Of a stretch of 64,000 nt of DNA, positions 10,371 to 20,853 are shown one piece after another; position 1 is the first letter of the stretch, and the number at the start of each line of letters is the position of its first letter. The position numbers were made by a program, and so were the translations under genes. Origin of the DNA: Paraphoma chrysanthemicola (lineage: Eukaryota > Ascomycota > Dothideomycetes > Pleosporales > Phaeosphaeriaceae); contig JAGMWG010000001.1 of NCBI GenBank assembly GCA_020744225.1, forward strand, positions 2,542,001-2,606,000, given 5' to 3'. A model generated the notes under the pieces. It had not been told where the DNA came from and did no database searches. It was given only the letters and a program-made list of their open reading frames with translations.

Positions 10371-13122
10371 CTACATTTTAATCCTCAACCCAGTCACATG
10401 CGATCCCGTCCGACCACTTACTGCGCCCATACTATCTGCATCGCTGCCATCGCTTGCATCGCCGTTTTCGTACTCATCATCCTCGTCGTGCTGCATGCCC
10501 AGTCCGAGCGTACCGACTTTGAAGACGCCTGCGCACCACTCACTAAACACATCTGGATCCCAAACACCGTCTTCTCTACCTTTTCCCTTTGTGCTTCGTC
10601 CCGTGCCGTTACTACCAGCTACTGAAGGTGTATAGCTCGTGTCGAACCAATCTTCATATGTCTGCGTGACGCTCTCCATTACAGCTGCGACCAGCATTTC
10701 TCGTGTGCGGTGGTCCGTGATGTACTCCTCCAGCTTCCCTCTTAGGAACTTGGTCTCGTGCTCGATATTTTGTCGGATCTTGGCCGTACGCGCGGGTACT
10801 TCCTGCACGGGAACCTTCTTGCCGTTCTTTGTATCGATTGGCGCCGTCATCCTCGCTACAAACTGTCCGGTGAAGTCATTAATTGCTTGTCGCAACCTTG
10901 CATCGACTTCGGCCTTGGCGTCGAGCATGTTCTCCACGACTTTGGGTATTAGCAAACCGACAAGATTGCGTGGATTGAACAGGCCTCCACGGGACCGGAG
11001 CTCCCAGAAGGTATTTGTGATGCTGGAAATGTCGTATTGAACTTCAGTCTCTGGAGTCACGAATTCGATATCAAAAGCAACAATCTGCTGCTTGAGAAGG
11101 AGCAGATGTGAAACGAGGAAGAGGGCCGCGTCAGTAGGTGACGTTGATTTCGAAAGGAGCGTGCTTGCTTGGGTGAGCGAGAGTGTGGTACTGTGCACGA
11201 TGCGATGCGCAAGGTCATCAAAAACCGAGGACTATGCAAAGTTAGCGAGCGCTTACGAAGACTGCATGAAAGCCGCACATGTACAAGCCGGTAGATTTTG
11301 CTGAGCAGCCAGATTGCTTTCCGCAAGGTCGGGTACCAGTCCTTGAATGCTGCCTCGGTGTTGAAATTCCAACGCGCTTCAGGGTCATCTTCCTCCACTA
11401 CTGTTGGCGTCTTTGGCATCAGTGGTGTTGGCGGCGCGTCAGACTTGGGTTGTCGCTTGCCAGATAGTGCTGGCTGGTTCGACTTGCCACCAGCTGCCGC
11501 AAGTTTCTTGTTCTTCGCCGGGTAGTCGAGGTCTTCGGGCTTTGGCTTGTAGCGTTCTATGTCGTCTCGAAGAATTGCTAGTGAGAGGTAGATGAGACGA
11601 TTCTGTGCATCCTCTAGAGCAGGATGAACCAGGACTGAAAAGTCGAGCTTGTTGGCATCCACAGATGAGTCGTCTTCGTCTTCCTCCTCCATGTATCGAG
11701 TCTGTATCAGAGTACACAGTTCGCACAGCTTGAGTATTTGCGTCTCGTGGATCGTGCGCGGTCTTAGGTAGTCGTATAACGGCTCGCACATGGCCTCCAG
11801 AAAGTCGTAGAGACCTCCATCGCCGTCGAACCATTCCCGCCACAAATCGCACTCGTCGAAGCATATACCGCGGAGGTAGCTGATGCTGCTCCGAGCGAAC
11901 GACACGAGGTCTTTCGAGGTGCTCGGAGCTTGCGCAATCTCGTTAATCTTCTTGGTGACAATCGGAAGAATGAGGCGTCCGCGTGTGGCCGAGTAGCTCT
12001 GGTAGAGCTCGTTCATCAAGCTCTGGTACTCTGCCTCTGCACCTGGGGCGGAACCCTTGGGCACTACTGCCCGCTTCTGTATCTCCAGCCCAATCGTCTT
12101 GAGCTCTGGTGCGCCCACACGGAACTTCGCGTACAGCAGCGCGGACATTGTGGTGTCGTTCAGTTGGCGGTCTGCGATTCGTTTAGCGACATCGGCTGCA
12201 ATCTCACGGAGAGCTTCGGTGAAGTGGACGCGGATGAGCGTGAGAGCGCGGGTGAGCAGCTGCCGGTATCGGGATCGATACGACTCGGCCTCCTTGTGCT
12301 TCGCGTGTGCCTGCATGTACTCCAAACAGCTGTCGAGGTTCGCCAGCATGTCGGTGAACTCCTTGCCCCGCACAATCTTGCCAGCTCCCGGCGCGTTGAG
12401 ACGTCTGCTCGTGGGCTCGAGGTACATATAGTAGCGGAGGTTCTGTTCCATGTCGTCGGCCAGCTTCGTGATGCGCTTCTGGTCATCGATGAGGCCCTCG
12501 CATTGTGTGCGGAATGCATTCGTCTGCGCCTCGACGGCCTTGAAGGAGTCGGACAGCGAGGAGAGGATGTCGAGGGTGGACGAGGTGTCGGCGACGATGT
12601 TGTCCAGATGGCTTCGGGTCATGTGCAGCTGGCTCTGGTAGTGTCTGGTGCTGTCAGTAGAAGCAGAGAAGCAGTGAGGCGCTGGCGTGCCTGTATTCCT
12701 CGTGGCTCGCCTCGAGCAGCTCCTCGCTGATGCCGCCATACCACTCGGCGAACTCGAGCTCGGTGCCCAGCGTCTCCTGCGACCGCTTCCGCTGCAGGGC
12801 GCGCTCCCTCTTCAGATGCGCGCGCACGACGCTGTAGAAGTCGCTGTACGACTTGGCGCGTCGGGCCACGGTGGCTGGCGGCGGTCCATGGAGCTTCCCA
12901 GGGGCGTCCTCTGCTAGCTCGGCAATGGCTTCTGCGCGCTCGACGTCAGCCTGGCTCTCCTGCAGCAACAATGATCAATAACGCTCCACGTACCCATGCA
13001 GCGAGGAGATGGCTTACGTTGGGCTGTCTGAGCAGAGACTCGCGCCGCTTGTGCTTGGGCTTGTCGGGCGCCTTTGCCGTGCGCGGCACGAAGGCATTGT
13101 ACCACGAGTCTCCCTCGTACAT
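10371..13122 (-). CDS. COG3: Conserved oligomeric Golgi complex subunit 3
   Basis: Four exons: 13122-13018, 12959-12691, 12644-11279 and 11231-10371, 866 residues. It is the Sec34/COG3 subunit of the COG tether, which captures retrograde vesicles at the Golgi. Visible hallmarks are the N-terminal WYNAF box, EWYGGISEELLEASHEEYR before HYQSQL, the long coiled coil with DTSSTLDILSSLSDSFKAVE, and SVFDDLAHRIVHSTTLSL in the C-terminal half. Intron 2 has no usable GT. The only joint that keeps the conserved region is a 46-base intron starting GC (ACAG|GCACGC) and ending CACCAG. Intron 1 starts GTAAGC and intron 3 GTGCGG. The family call is strong; the GC donor is inferred. The start is divergent to the FMP25-like gene, 301 bases apart. 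Confidence 0.9.
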
Positions 13123-13423
13123 GATGGGCGGGCGCGGGCGAGGGCAAGCTTGCGTGCGTCTGCTGGTCCCTTGCTGCGAAACACCACGAAGGCCCGGAGC
13201 TATCGCGGAGTGTGGGGTCGCGCTATGCCCGATTAGCAGAAAACTGTCATGACGTCCGCGAACCATCCATCGGAGCCACCCAGAGCGTCCAATTACCAAT
13301 GAAGGAGGCCGCACTCAAAGGTGTCAGGTCATGTCACGTCGCCATGCTGTGATTCTGCCGTCCTGAGTCTGAGCTTGAGCCTGCAACGCACCTTCCGCAT
13401 ACACCACCGCGCCTGCCTCCACC
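13123..13423. promoter_or_regulatory. Divergent promoter region
   Basis: 301 bases separate the COG3 start (minus) from the FMP25-like start (plus). It is GC-rich with CACC/GCCTGC tracts near 13390-13420 and no clear TATA box, as usual for housekeeping promoters. Confidence 0.45.
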
Positions 13424-15217
13424 ATGCTCACTACCAGAAGTGTCTCACGCGCCACGCTGAGAACGTCTCACGCCCCGCGATCATGTAGAAATATCTCACA
13501 CAGACCACCGCGGTCACAAGTACGGACTGCAACACATCCATACGCCCAGCGGCGGCAGCAGCATTTCGTCCGATCAGTAGCCACCGTCACCGCTCTATGG
13601 GCCACCGCCACCGCATATCAATGGGTGAACGGCCAGCCCTTGATACGCGAAGTGCACGCCGAGGAATTGCCACAGGAGGAAGAAGTGGAATTGAAGTTCG
13701 AAGCACCGCGGCGGCAGCCCAAGTCTGCCGACGACAACAGAAACATCATCAGCTCACAGCACCTGCAAGTGGTGAAGAGCTGGGAGAGCCCCGGCGTGTA
13801 TGCGTGGGGTTCAAATAGTGGCAAGGCAGTTGCGCCAGAGTCGGACGAGAAATACATCAAGACACCGCGGCGGATAAAGTACTTCGACGGCAAGCTCCTG
13901 CGGGACATCAAGCTGGACAGAAACTTTGCAGCAGCGATAGACGAACGGGGAGACTTGCTGCAGTGGGGAGTAGCCTTCTCCAAGGACGTCACAGAGCCCA
14001 CCAAAACTCTGAGAGGGCACAATCTGACATCGCTGGCCATCTCGCGCGACCGTATCATCGCACTGTCCTCGAGCGGCACCGTATACTCAATACCAGTGTC
14101 TCAGGCGGAGCAGAAGGCGGGACCCAAGCCCAAGTCAACATCATGGATACCGTTCTGGGGCGGCTCGAACGACGTTTCTTACCGTACTCGCACACCCGAA
14201 AACCTGAGTTGGAGTGAGCGAGTGACCGACATAGCCTCTGGGCTGGAGCACGCGCTCATGCTCACATCTTCTGGACGCGTCTTCTCTTTCGCATCCGGAA
14301 CAGAACACTTCCCCGGCAAAGGCCAGCTCGGCATCCCTGGCCTTCAATGGGAGAGCAGGCCTGCTGGGCCCTTCGACACGCCCCATGAAATCTCGACACT
14401 CAAGGGCTTCCCAGTGAAGAAGATTGCAGCAGGTGACTACCACAGCCTCGTCTGCGATTCCGAAGGCCGCGCATTCACATTCGGCGACAACACCTCCGGC
14501 CAGCTCGGATTCCCGTTCAATGCCGAAGCCCAGTACGTTGACGCGCCATCGCTACTCCCAACCCAGAAACTCTACGCAGGCACCGCCTCCCAGGCCAAAG
14601 TTACGAACGTCTTCGCAGGCGGAAACACGTCTTTTCTGACCACCGAAGCGACTAAATCTGACAGCAACCGCATAACCGCCGATACGTGGGCTTTCGGATT
14701 CGGTCTCACGGGTCAGCTCGGCACCGGCCGCTGGGTGCACACGTGCGCAGACCCGGTCAAAGTTCCAGCCTTTTCGGGTCTATTTGAGTGGGATGAGCAA
14801 AAGCACCGCCCAATACCTATTCGCCTATCAAACATCTCTGTCGGCGCAACCCACGCTGCAGCCGTCATGGACAACGTCGCCAGCGTGGCAGTGTCCTCGC
14901 GCGCATCGTCCAAACTTACCGACAACGATACTAACTGGGGCCGCGACATCCTGTTCTGGGGTAACAACGAATTTTACCAGATCGGCAGTGGCAAGAGAAG
15001 TAACGTAGCAACACCAACGTACATTCAACCCCTGGACCAGACAGCCGAGCAGGAACGAGCTGCGAATGCGCTTGGCGTCAAGGCGATGCGGGAGAAGGAA
15101 CAACATCGCTTCCAGATCACGCCGAAGAATAAGGTCAGAGTCAACGGGAGAATGGTGGAATTTGAACAAAAGGTTGAGTGTGGAAGAGGGTGCACAGCGG
15201 TGTACTCAGCCGTATGA
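13424..15217 (+). CDS. FMP25: RCC1-repeat protein of the mitochondrial inner membrane, FMP25-like
   Basis: A single exon of 597 residues. The N-terminus is Arg/Ser-rich with few acids, a mitochondrial presequence. One membrane-like segment follows at about residues 50-68 (SVATVTALWATATAYQWV). From residue about 123 RCC1-type blades appear: GVYAWGSNSGK, GDLLQWGVAF, GRVFSFASG, GRAFTFGDNTSGQLG, TWAFGFGLTGQLG, and DILFWGNNEFYQIGSG. Length and layout match yeast Fmp25 and its fungal relatives, implicated in assembly of respiratory complex III. The start is supported because the presequence begins exactly there. The symbol follows yeast naming; orthology was not tested by alignment. Confidence 0.82.
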   Translation: MLTTRSVSRATLRTSHAPRSCRNISHRPPRSQVRTATHPYAQRRQQHFVRSVATVTALWATATAYQWVNGQPLIREVHAEELPQEEEVELKFEAPRRQPKSADDNRNIISSQHLQVVKSWESPGVYAWGSNSGKAVAPESDEKYIKTPRRIKYFDGKLLRDIKLDRNFAAAIDERGDLLQWGVAFSKDVTEPTKTLRGHNLTSLAISRDRIIALSSSGTVYSIPVSQAEQKAGPKPKSTSWIPFWGGSNDVSYRTRTPENLSWSERVTDIASGLEHALMLTSSGRVFSFASGTEHFPGKGQLGIPGLQWESRPAGPFDTPHEISTLKGFPVKKIAAGDYHSLVCDSEGRAFTFGDNTSGQLGFPFNAEAQYVDAPSLLPTQKLYAGTASQAKVTNVFAGGNTSFLTTEATKSDSNRITADTWAFGFGLTGQLGTGRWVHTCADPVKVPAFSGLFEWDEQKHRPIPIRLSNISVGATHAAAVMDNVASVAVSSRASSKLTDNDTNWGRDILFWGNNEFYQIGSGKRSNVATPTYIQPLDQTAEQERAANALGVKAMREKEQHRFQITPKNKVRVNGRMVEFEQKVECGRGCTAVYSAV

Positions 15218-16474
15218 ATGGATTGAAGTGACGAAGCTTTCAATTTATATTTTTGAGGACAGGGAATGTGTTATGACAACTTTGTATCAGTAGTATCTGG
15301 GCGCGGTATTATCCCCCAATCCATTATTTCAAATGCGATATGAACCTCACCGAACGGAGTGTGTGAAGGGAGCGTGCTCTGGCGATCAAAACTGATCGTC
15401 GCACCGAAGTCTGTTTGAGCTTGCTTCGCGGTGCATCTCAACCAAAGATACGATGACGCTGCTAAAATGCCGACCTGGACGTGACTGTCGTGCATGCCAC
15501 TCTATATGGCGCCTTACCCGACTGAGGCTAGTCGGTTGCCGAAATAGCCGAGGGCGATCTCATCCGTGCAGCAAACCTACTTGCGAAACACCATCCCAAA
15601 CATCGTCGTTTGATCGTGCCACTCAATCAGCATCGTGATCGAGACTCGTCCCCTGTCGTCAGCAATCTTCATGATGAAAGTCTCTGAAAGAACGATATTC
15701 TACTCGGCGCGACCGCTGTGGATGGCCAGAGCACCTTGCACATATCACCGAGATGCTAGTTACCATTTTCTGCATATCGACATCCGTCATCAAGGACAAC
15801 TTTGAACACTACGATCTACTCAGTCTCGGCAAACTCGGTTATGTGCTTCAGGAAGCACTAGGGTACGCATGCTTTGACTCGCCACAATAGGAACATGTTC
15901 TGGTAGGTGGAACCATGGCATTACGCCACCCTATCCTCGATACGTGCTTCTTCAGTTTGAGGCTAAGCTTTTCGTCGCGGAGTCACCAAACCAAACGGGA
16001 AAGTTCGTTTCTGAAACTATATCTGCACAGAATCCGACCTTCAACACTACGGATGGGCTCTTGGCCGACACCAGATGTGCAAGACGCCATGGTTAGGGCG
16101 TCTTGCTTCCTAGAAGGCATGTCATTGCCCAAGGCATAGCGTGAGCGGATTCATGGCATTGCAGCCCCATTGCCTCATCAGGTAGCAAGATTTGAATCCG
16201 GAACTCTTCGCCATCCATATCTGCAGCACGAGTTTGAAACCAAGACAGCGGCAATCACCTACGCCGGTGAATGGTCCGAAGCTTTGCCAAGAGGACCAAG
16301 AGCTACCATATTAGACGTGACTGCTCCGTCCAGTGCTGTGAAGTCCTCTGTGCGCAGCAATTCTGGTCAGTGGCTTCGTCGTTCCTTCTCTTTTGCTCTT
16401 TGCAGTCTTTATAATCCTCTTCTTTTATTCTTAATCATTCACTCAAGCCCAGGTGGCTTTGTAATTCGAACAAG
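15218..16474. other. Intergenic with a decayed coding remnant
   Basis: There is no intact gene. Coding-like pieces in changing frames between about 15520 and 16100 are listed separately. The last 250 bases (16230-16474) are pyrimidine-rich and look like the leader of the secreted-protein gene; GCAGTCTTTATAATCC near 16402 could serve as a core promoter. Confidence 0.5.
15520..16100 (+). pseudogene. Possible decayed gene, unrecognised
   Basis: Plus-strand stretches with natural-looking protein composition follow each other but are broken by stops and frame changes. One begins near 15540 (AEIAEGDLIRAANLLAKHH) and stops near 15680. One near 15775-15890 reads VIKDNFEHYDLLSLGKLGYV. One near 15910-16095 contains YPRYVLLQFEAKLFVAES. 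No start codon, splice pattern or family is recognised. Random open frames are the main alternative. Confidence 0.3.
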
Positions 16475-18358
16475 ATGACGTCCGGTACTCTCTCTTCGTT
16501 GTTCGTACTCCTCATCAGTTGCTCTCCAGTTCTTGGACAGTCTGCGGACACGCAGCAAGTACAATTTAATCAAGTACTCAATGTCAATGGCGATGTAAGT
16601 CCGATTGCAATCGATTGGGTGGCCCACCCCCGACTGACCTGATTAGATGGCATTGAACTCCTTCCAGTTTCCGGATCGCTCAAGAGTTGAGACCTTCTCG
16701 CAAAAGCAACAACAGATAATAGTTAATCAACAAACCCCGGCAATCCCCGCAAATCAGGTTACCGGTACCACTGGCCAGCCGTTCGTTGCCATCTCGCAAC
16801 AGTCGATGACCATCAGCACCAATGGCGCTACCGACCTAGTTGGTGGACAGGTGCAAATGGCCATGAGCATGCAGAATCTTCAATCTGCAGCTGTGCAACC
16901 CGACAATACCTACGTTGCCATGCTATCGCCAGATAGGCAGACTTGGATGATCCAGGAAACTATGAGGAGCGTCAACAGGTAAGTTACAGGCGCCAAAATG
17001 CACGAAACGTTGCTGACACTGCAAAGCACCGACATGACCGTACGCATGGTCAAGCGCAACCAATTGGATGGCGAGTACATGATCGTTGGCCGTCAGACTA
17101 TCGAGACCAACACTCTGGTTCAGCCGTTCGGCAGCGATGGCGCTACATCGGTCGCCATCCAGGGTACAGGTCTTCAAGAGAACGAGTTCCAGGATGGCTT
17201 CAGGATGTCCACTCGCGCAACTCAGCCAATGACCATGAACGTTGATGTTGTGGATGGTATTGACTCGAGCATGCTGGCTGGGCTTCAGGGTCAGGACAGC
17301 ATCAGTACGCATTTTCACTGTAGTTTTTCGTACCATGTACTAACATATTCTCAAGATGACTACCGCTACAAGGTTGTCACCAATCTCGCAGCTGTCACGC
17401 CTGATCTCAACCAGCAGGTGACTGTTGTTCAGATGCCAAGTATGTTTATCTCGATTGTAACGAGCTTGAATACTGACACTATCTAGTCAACGCCGTCCGC
17501 ATCCAGAAGATGATGCAAGCTGCTGGTGTCCCACCAACGGGCCAAGTCGCCATCGGTGTCGCTCAGCGTGGTGTCCTCCAGAACCCCGGCGGCGCTACTG
17601 GCAACCTTGGCGGCGCAGCCGTTGCAGGACGCAGTGTCGGTCGCTCCCTGTTCCGTAAAATTGTCGCACGCCAGGTACAAGGTGGCCAACAGATTCAGCA
17701 AGGCGGCCAGCAGATTCAACAAGGTGGCACACCGACTAACAACAACCCCGTCGCAACCCAGCTCCTCCTCGCACCCACCTTTACGCCCGTCCAGGCCAAC
17801 GCCATCCTCGATCAGACCAACATGCGCATCGCCATCCCCGTCCGCCAGGTTGACGGCGAGTACATTCTCACCATGCAGAAAATGGAAGGCGTCCAAGCTG
17901 CCCAGCCCGCGCAAGGTCAAGGCCAGCAACCCACTACACCAACGGAAGGCCAACAACCCACCGAAAGCCAGCGCCCTGCCGAAAGCCTCACCCCCACACC
18001 CGAGGGTGCTCGTCCCGCTGAAAGCAACACCCCGACCGCAGCCGAAGGCCAGCGTCCCGCAAACGAATCCACTGCTCCCGAAGCTGCTGGAAACAGCACC
18101 GCGGCTGCAACCGAGCCCGAAGCTGCGAAGAAGCCTGAGCGCCGCCAAGAAGCAGAGAAGGACAAGTACGGCCAAGTCAAGGCTCCCCAGGGCTCCATCA
18201 TCATGACTATGCGCATGATTGACGACATGGTCAACGCCGTGCAATGGGCTGGCCAGGCACCCATCACGCAAATGATGAGCGAGTATGTCAAGAGCCAGAC
18301 CGGGCAGGATTTGGGCGCTGTTAATGGAACGGAATCCGGTGTCAAGATTGTTGTCTAG
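16475..18358 (+). CDS. Secreted Pro/Thr/Glu-rich protein, function unknown
   Basis: Five exons: 16475-16594, 16647-16978, 17027-17304, 17356-17439 and 17487-18358, 561 residues, all phases consistent. Residues 1-22 are a clear signal peptide (MTSGTLSSLFVLLISC) with likely cleavage before Gln-Ser-Ala-Asp. The body is rich in Gln, Met, Val and Thr, with few Cys, and contains two related pairs of strands (TVRMVKRNQLDGEYMIVG and MRIAIPVRQVDGEYILTMQK), suggesting an internal duplication. A QIQQGG unit repeats near residue 345. Residues about 415-500 are low complexity (EGQQPTESQRPAES and similar), probably O-glycosylated. There is no GPI signal at the end. I recognise no family; a cell-wall or extracellular matrix role is inference. 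Confidence 0.72.
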
Positions 18359-19456
18359 AAGGGCACAATAATTCATTAGTCTAAGAAAATTGTGTTGCCG
18401 TGAAAGAGAGTTGTGGATTAGTATTTTGTTAGATGGGCGTAGAAAACCTAGTCGTGTGATTGACAAGTAGGGAAAAGTTCAAGAATGCAAGTGGCTGGAG
18501 CCCTTCTTCTTGTTCCCTTTCTTTCCCCCTTTTTCCTTCTTATCAGCTAGGTCTGTTTTTGCACGTCTGCGCTTTTTGTTATTAATTTTGTATATACGGG
18601 AATACACATATATCCATGGATTTCGGTTGTCAGCATGTGTGCCTTGCCAACTCGGGAATTAAAATTGGCCTTGGTTTCCTGAGGCATCCAATCAGTGCTC
18701 AGACGGGGGTGAAACAATATGTCATGCAGCAGCGTTTCACTACATTCTCCGTAGGCGATGGAAAATATGAAGCGAAACGTGTGATCGGAGTGTGATTTGG
18801 AATATGAGAGAGATGGTGAAACTGTGTAGATCGGGCATGATGTGGAGTTGGTACCAGTGTGTGAATCGCATGGACTTGTACGGATGCTTAAAATGTTGCT
18901 GGAATACGAGCTTGCTTGAAGTGTGACTTGGAAGTGAGTAGCTGGGCTCGTGTTGTACAAATCCATTGCTTTGATGGTGAAAGGGACAATCAGAGTGCAT
19001 TTTGTTGGGTATGCTGTTCTGATGAGATTTTGGCTTTGCAGGATGGCCAGATGGCTCTGGTGTGTGGTTTGAGACCGTTGGAAAATGAGAGTCACAGAGA
19101 AATAGGAGTTTAACGAATGGTTTGGACAAGCTGGACTGAGTAGCATACCTGCGTTTGTGTGCTGCGATGGATTGAGGATGACGGCCATGACCATGGTGCC
19201 CCTGCGTTTGAACATGTAAGCAGAAGCATATCTTGTTGTTTCTGATTTTTCAAGCTCAACCCGATCGCACGAGATCACCAGCACAAAATCACAGTTTTTG
19301 CACACGATGAATGTTGGGGGTTCAGGCTATTATTCCATTCCATCTACGAAGAAGAAACGCCGATATGCATGCTTCGATGTTTGGCGAATCGCTCAAAATC
19401 GCCCATTGATCCAGATCCAAAGAAGAAACTATCCAAATCCGCTCAATAAACACCTT
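18359..19456. other. Intergenic, one doubtful open frame
   Basis: This spacer separates the secreted-protein gene (plus) from the trihydroxynaphthalene reductase gene (minus), so both 3' ends face it. A minus-strand frame of about 220 codons after its first ATG (stop at 18547) is open here, but it is Ser/Thr/His-rich without any domain. I do not call it a gene. T-rich tracts near 18500-18545 fit a 3' end of transcription. Confidence 0.45.
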
Positions 19457-20364
19457 TTACATGCAGGCAGCGCCGTCAATACCAATGACCTTGCCGTTGA
19501 CCCAGTCGCCGTCCTTGGAAGCAAGGAAGCAGACAACGCGGGCAATGTCCACTGGCTGGCCAACACGGTTGTGAGGTGACCAAGTGCACGCGTACTCGTC
19601 GACCTGGTCGTCGCTGAGCTTCTCGCCGCCGGGGATGTACTCGCGGCAAACGGCGTGGTACATGTCGGTCTTGATGCCACCAGGGGCGACGCAGTTGACT
19701 GTGACCTTCTTTTCACCAGCATCTGGTGATAGTTAGTCGAAATTCTGAGAGAAAGGGAGGACCATTGACTTACCAATAGCCATGCACCTTGTGAATGTCT
19801 CAATGGCGCCCTTTGAGCCGGAGTAGATGGCGTGTTTGGGCACACCCTTAGCCTGGCCGGTGATGGATCCCATCAAGATGATCCTGCCGCCGACTTCCAT
19901 CCTCTTGTACGCCTCCTTGGCGACGAAGAACTGGCCACGGGTGTTGATGTTGAAGACGCGGTCGAACTCTTCTGGCTCGACCTCGGCGAAGTGGCCGAAT
20001 GAGACGACGCCAGAGTTGGAGCAGCAGATGTCGAGCTTGCCGAAGTGTGCAACAACATCGTCCATGAGCTTGATGGTCTCCTCGACGTTGCCGACGTTGG
20101 CCTTGAAGGCGTGCGCATCAGAGCCATTGCCCAATGCCTTGATCTCCTTGACGACGGCCTCGGCGCCCTCGACAGCGTTGGCGTAGTTGACCGCGACCTT
20201 AGCACCTCGCTTAGCGAGCTCGATGGCCATCGCCTTGCCAATACCACGACCTGAGGTACGGTCAGCGACTTTGCGAGTCGAAGTATTATGCATGATTACT
20301 CACCTGAGCCAGTGACAACGGCAACCTTGCCCTCCAAGCTCCAGGTCTGTTCGATGGCAGCCAT
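19457..20364 (-). CDS. BRN1: 1,3,8-trihydroxynaphthalene reductase (DHN melanin)
   Basis: Three exons, 20364-20304, 20250-19774 and 19722-19457, encode 267 residues. It is a classical short-chain dehydrogenase: nucleotide motif TGSGRGIG at residues 18-25 (split by intron 1), NSG at 99-101, and catalytic Ser149, Tyr163 and Lys167 in GSITGQ and YSGSK. The segment MGSITGQAKGVPKHA, the VAPGGIKTDMYHAVCREYIP loop and the C-terminal Met (GAACM) are those of the trihydroxynaphthalene reductase. In Magnaporthe the tetrahydroxynaphthalene enzyme ends in Ile instead, so the tri- form is favoured. It reduces 1,3,8-trihydroxynaphthalene to vermelone with NADPH in the cytosol and is the class of enzyme blocked by tricyclazole. 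The location next to a CMR1-type gene and PKS supports this. The symbol follows Cochliobolus naming. Confidence 0.93.
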
Positions 20365-20471
20365 TGTGTAAGTGTGATGTGGTGGGTAAGAAAGGGGTAT
20401 GTTGTTGAATGTCTTTGTATTGATGTGCTGTGAGCGTTGATGATGATACTACTTCCCAAGGTAAAGACCAG

Positions 20472-20484
20472 ACCATATATACCA
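20472..20484 (-). promoter_or_regulatory. TATA box of the trihydroxynaphthalene reductase gene
   Basis: On the minus strand the sequence reads GGTATATATGGTC, about 110 bases before the ATG at 20364. A pyrimidine-poor leader follows. It is the clearest core promoter signal in the window and fits a strongly regulated gene. Confidence 0.6.
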
Positions 20485-20853
20485 CTTCGCGATTCGGCAC
20501 TCCAGCGGACGGCGAACTCAATGAGGAGTGCTTCTTCCTCCCAAACTTCCGTCGGTACCTCAACACCCAGACAAGTTTCCCCCAACTGATCGCCTCCGCT
20601 CCGGAGCCAGCACCGCCTCCGACAGTCGTGAGGTCCTAGGCGTGAAACTGTTCCTGAGCCGCATCGTTCCCGTAGCTACCGTCCGGTAGGAGAGCCAGAG
20701 CCTCTGCGCAGCCGTCAGTGTGTTGCTCAGGACAATGTCCGGAAGGAGGGGCCGAGGCCTTGGAGCTGGTCGCTGATTGGACAGCGTGGTTCCAAAAATG
20801 GTACGTAGCGACCAACACCAAAACTTCTGCTGGTGAAGCGTCCATCTGTTTCA

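Noticed and set aside
16186..16204. tRNA-like B box (GATTTGAATCC)
   Set aside because: No matching acceptor stem or A box at the right distance.
17483..18466. 327-codon minus-strand open frame opposite the secreted-protein gene
   Set aside because: It mirrors the last exon of a well-supported spliced gene with a signal peptide; such antisense frames arise from the codon bias of the sense strand.
18547..19305. 252-codon minus-strand frame between the secreted-protein gene and the trihydroxynaphthalene reductase gene
   Set aside because: It has no ATG at its start (the first is about 30 codons in), shows Ser/Thr/His-rich non-protein-like composition, has no domain, and sits in the 3' flanks of both neighbours.
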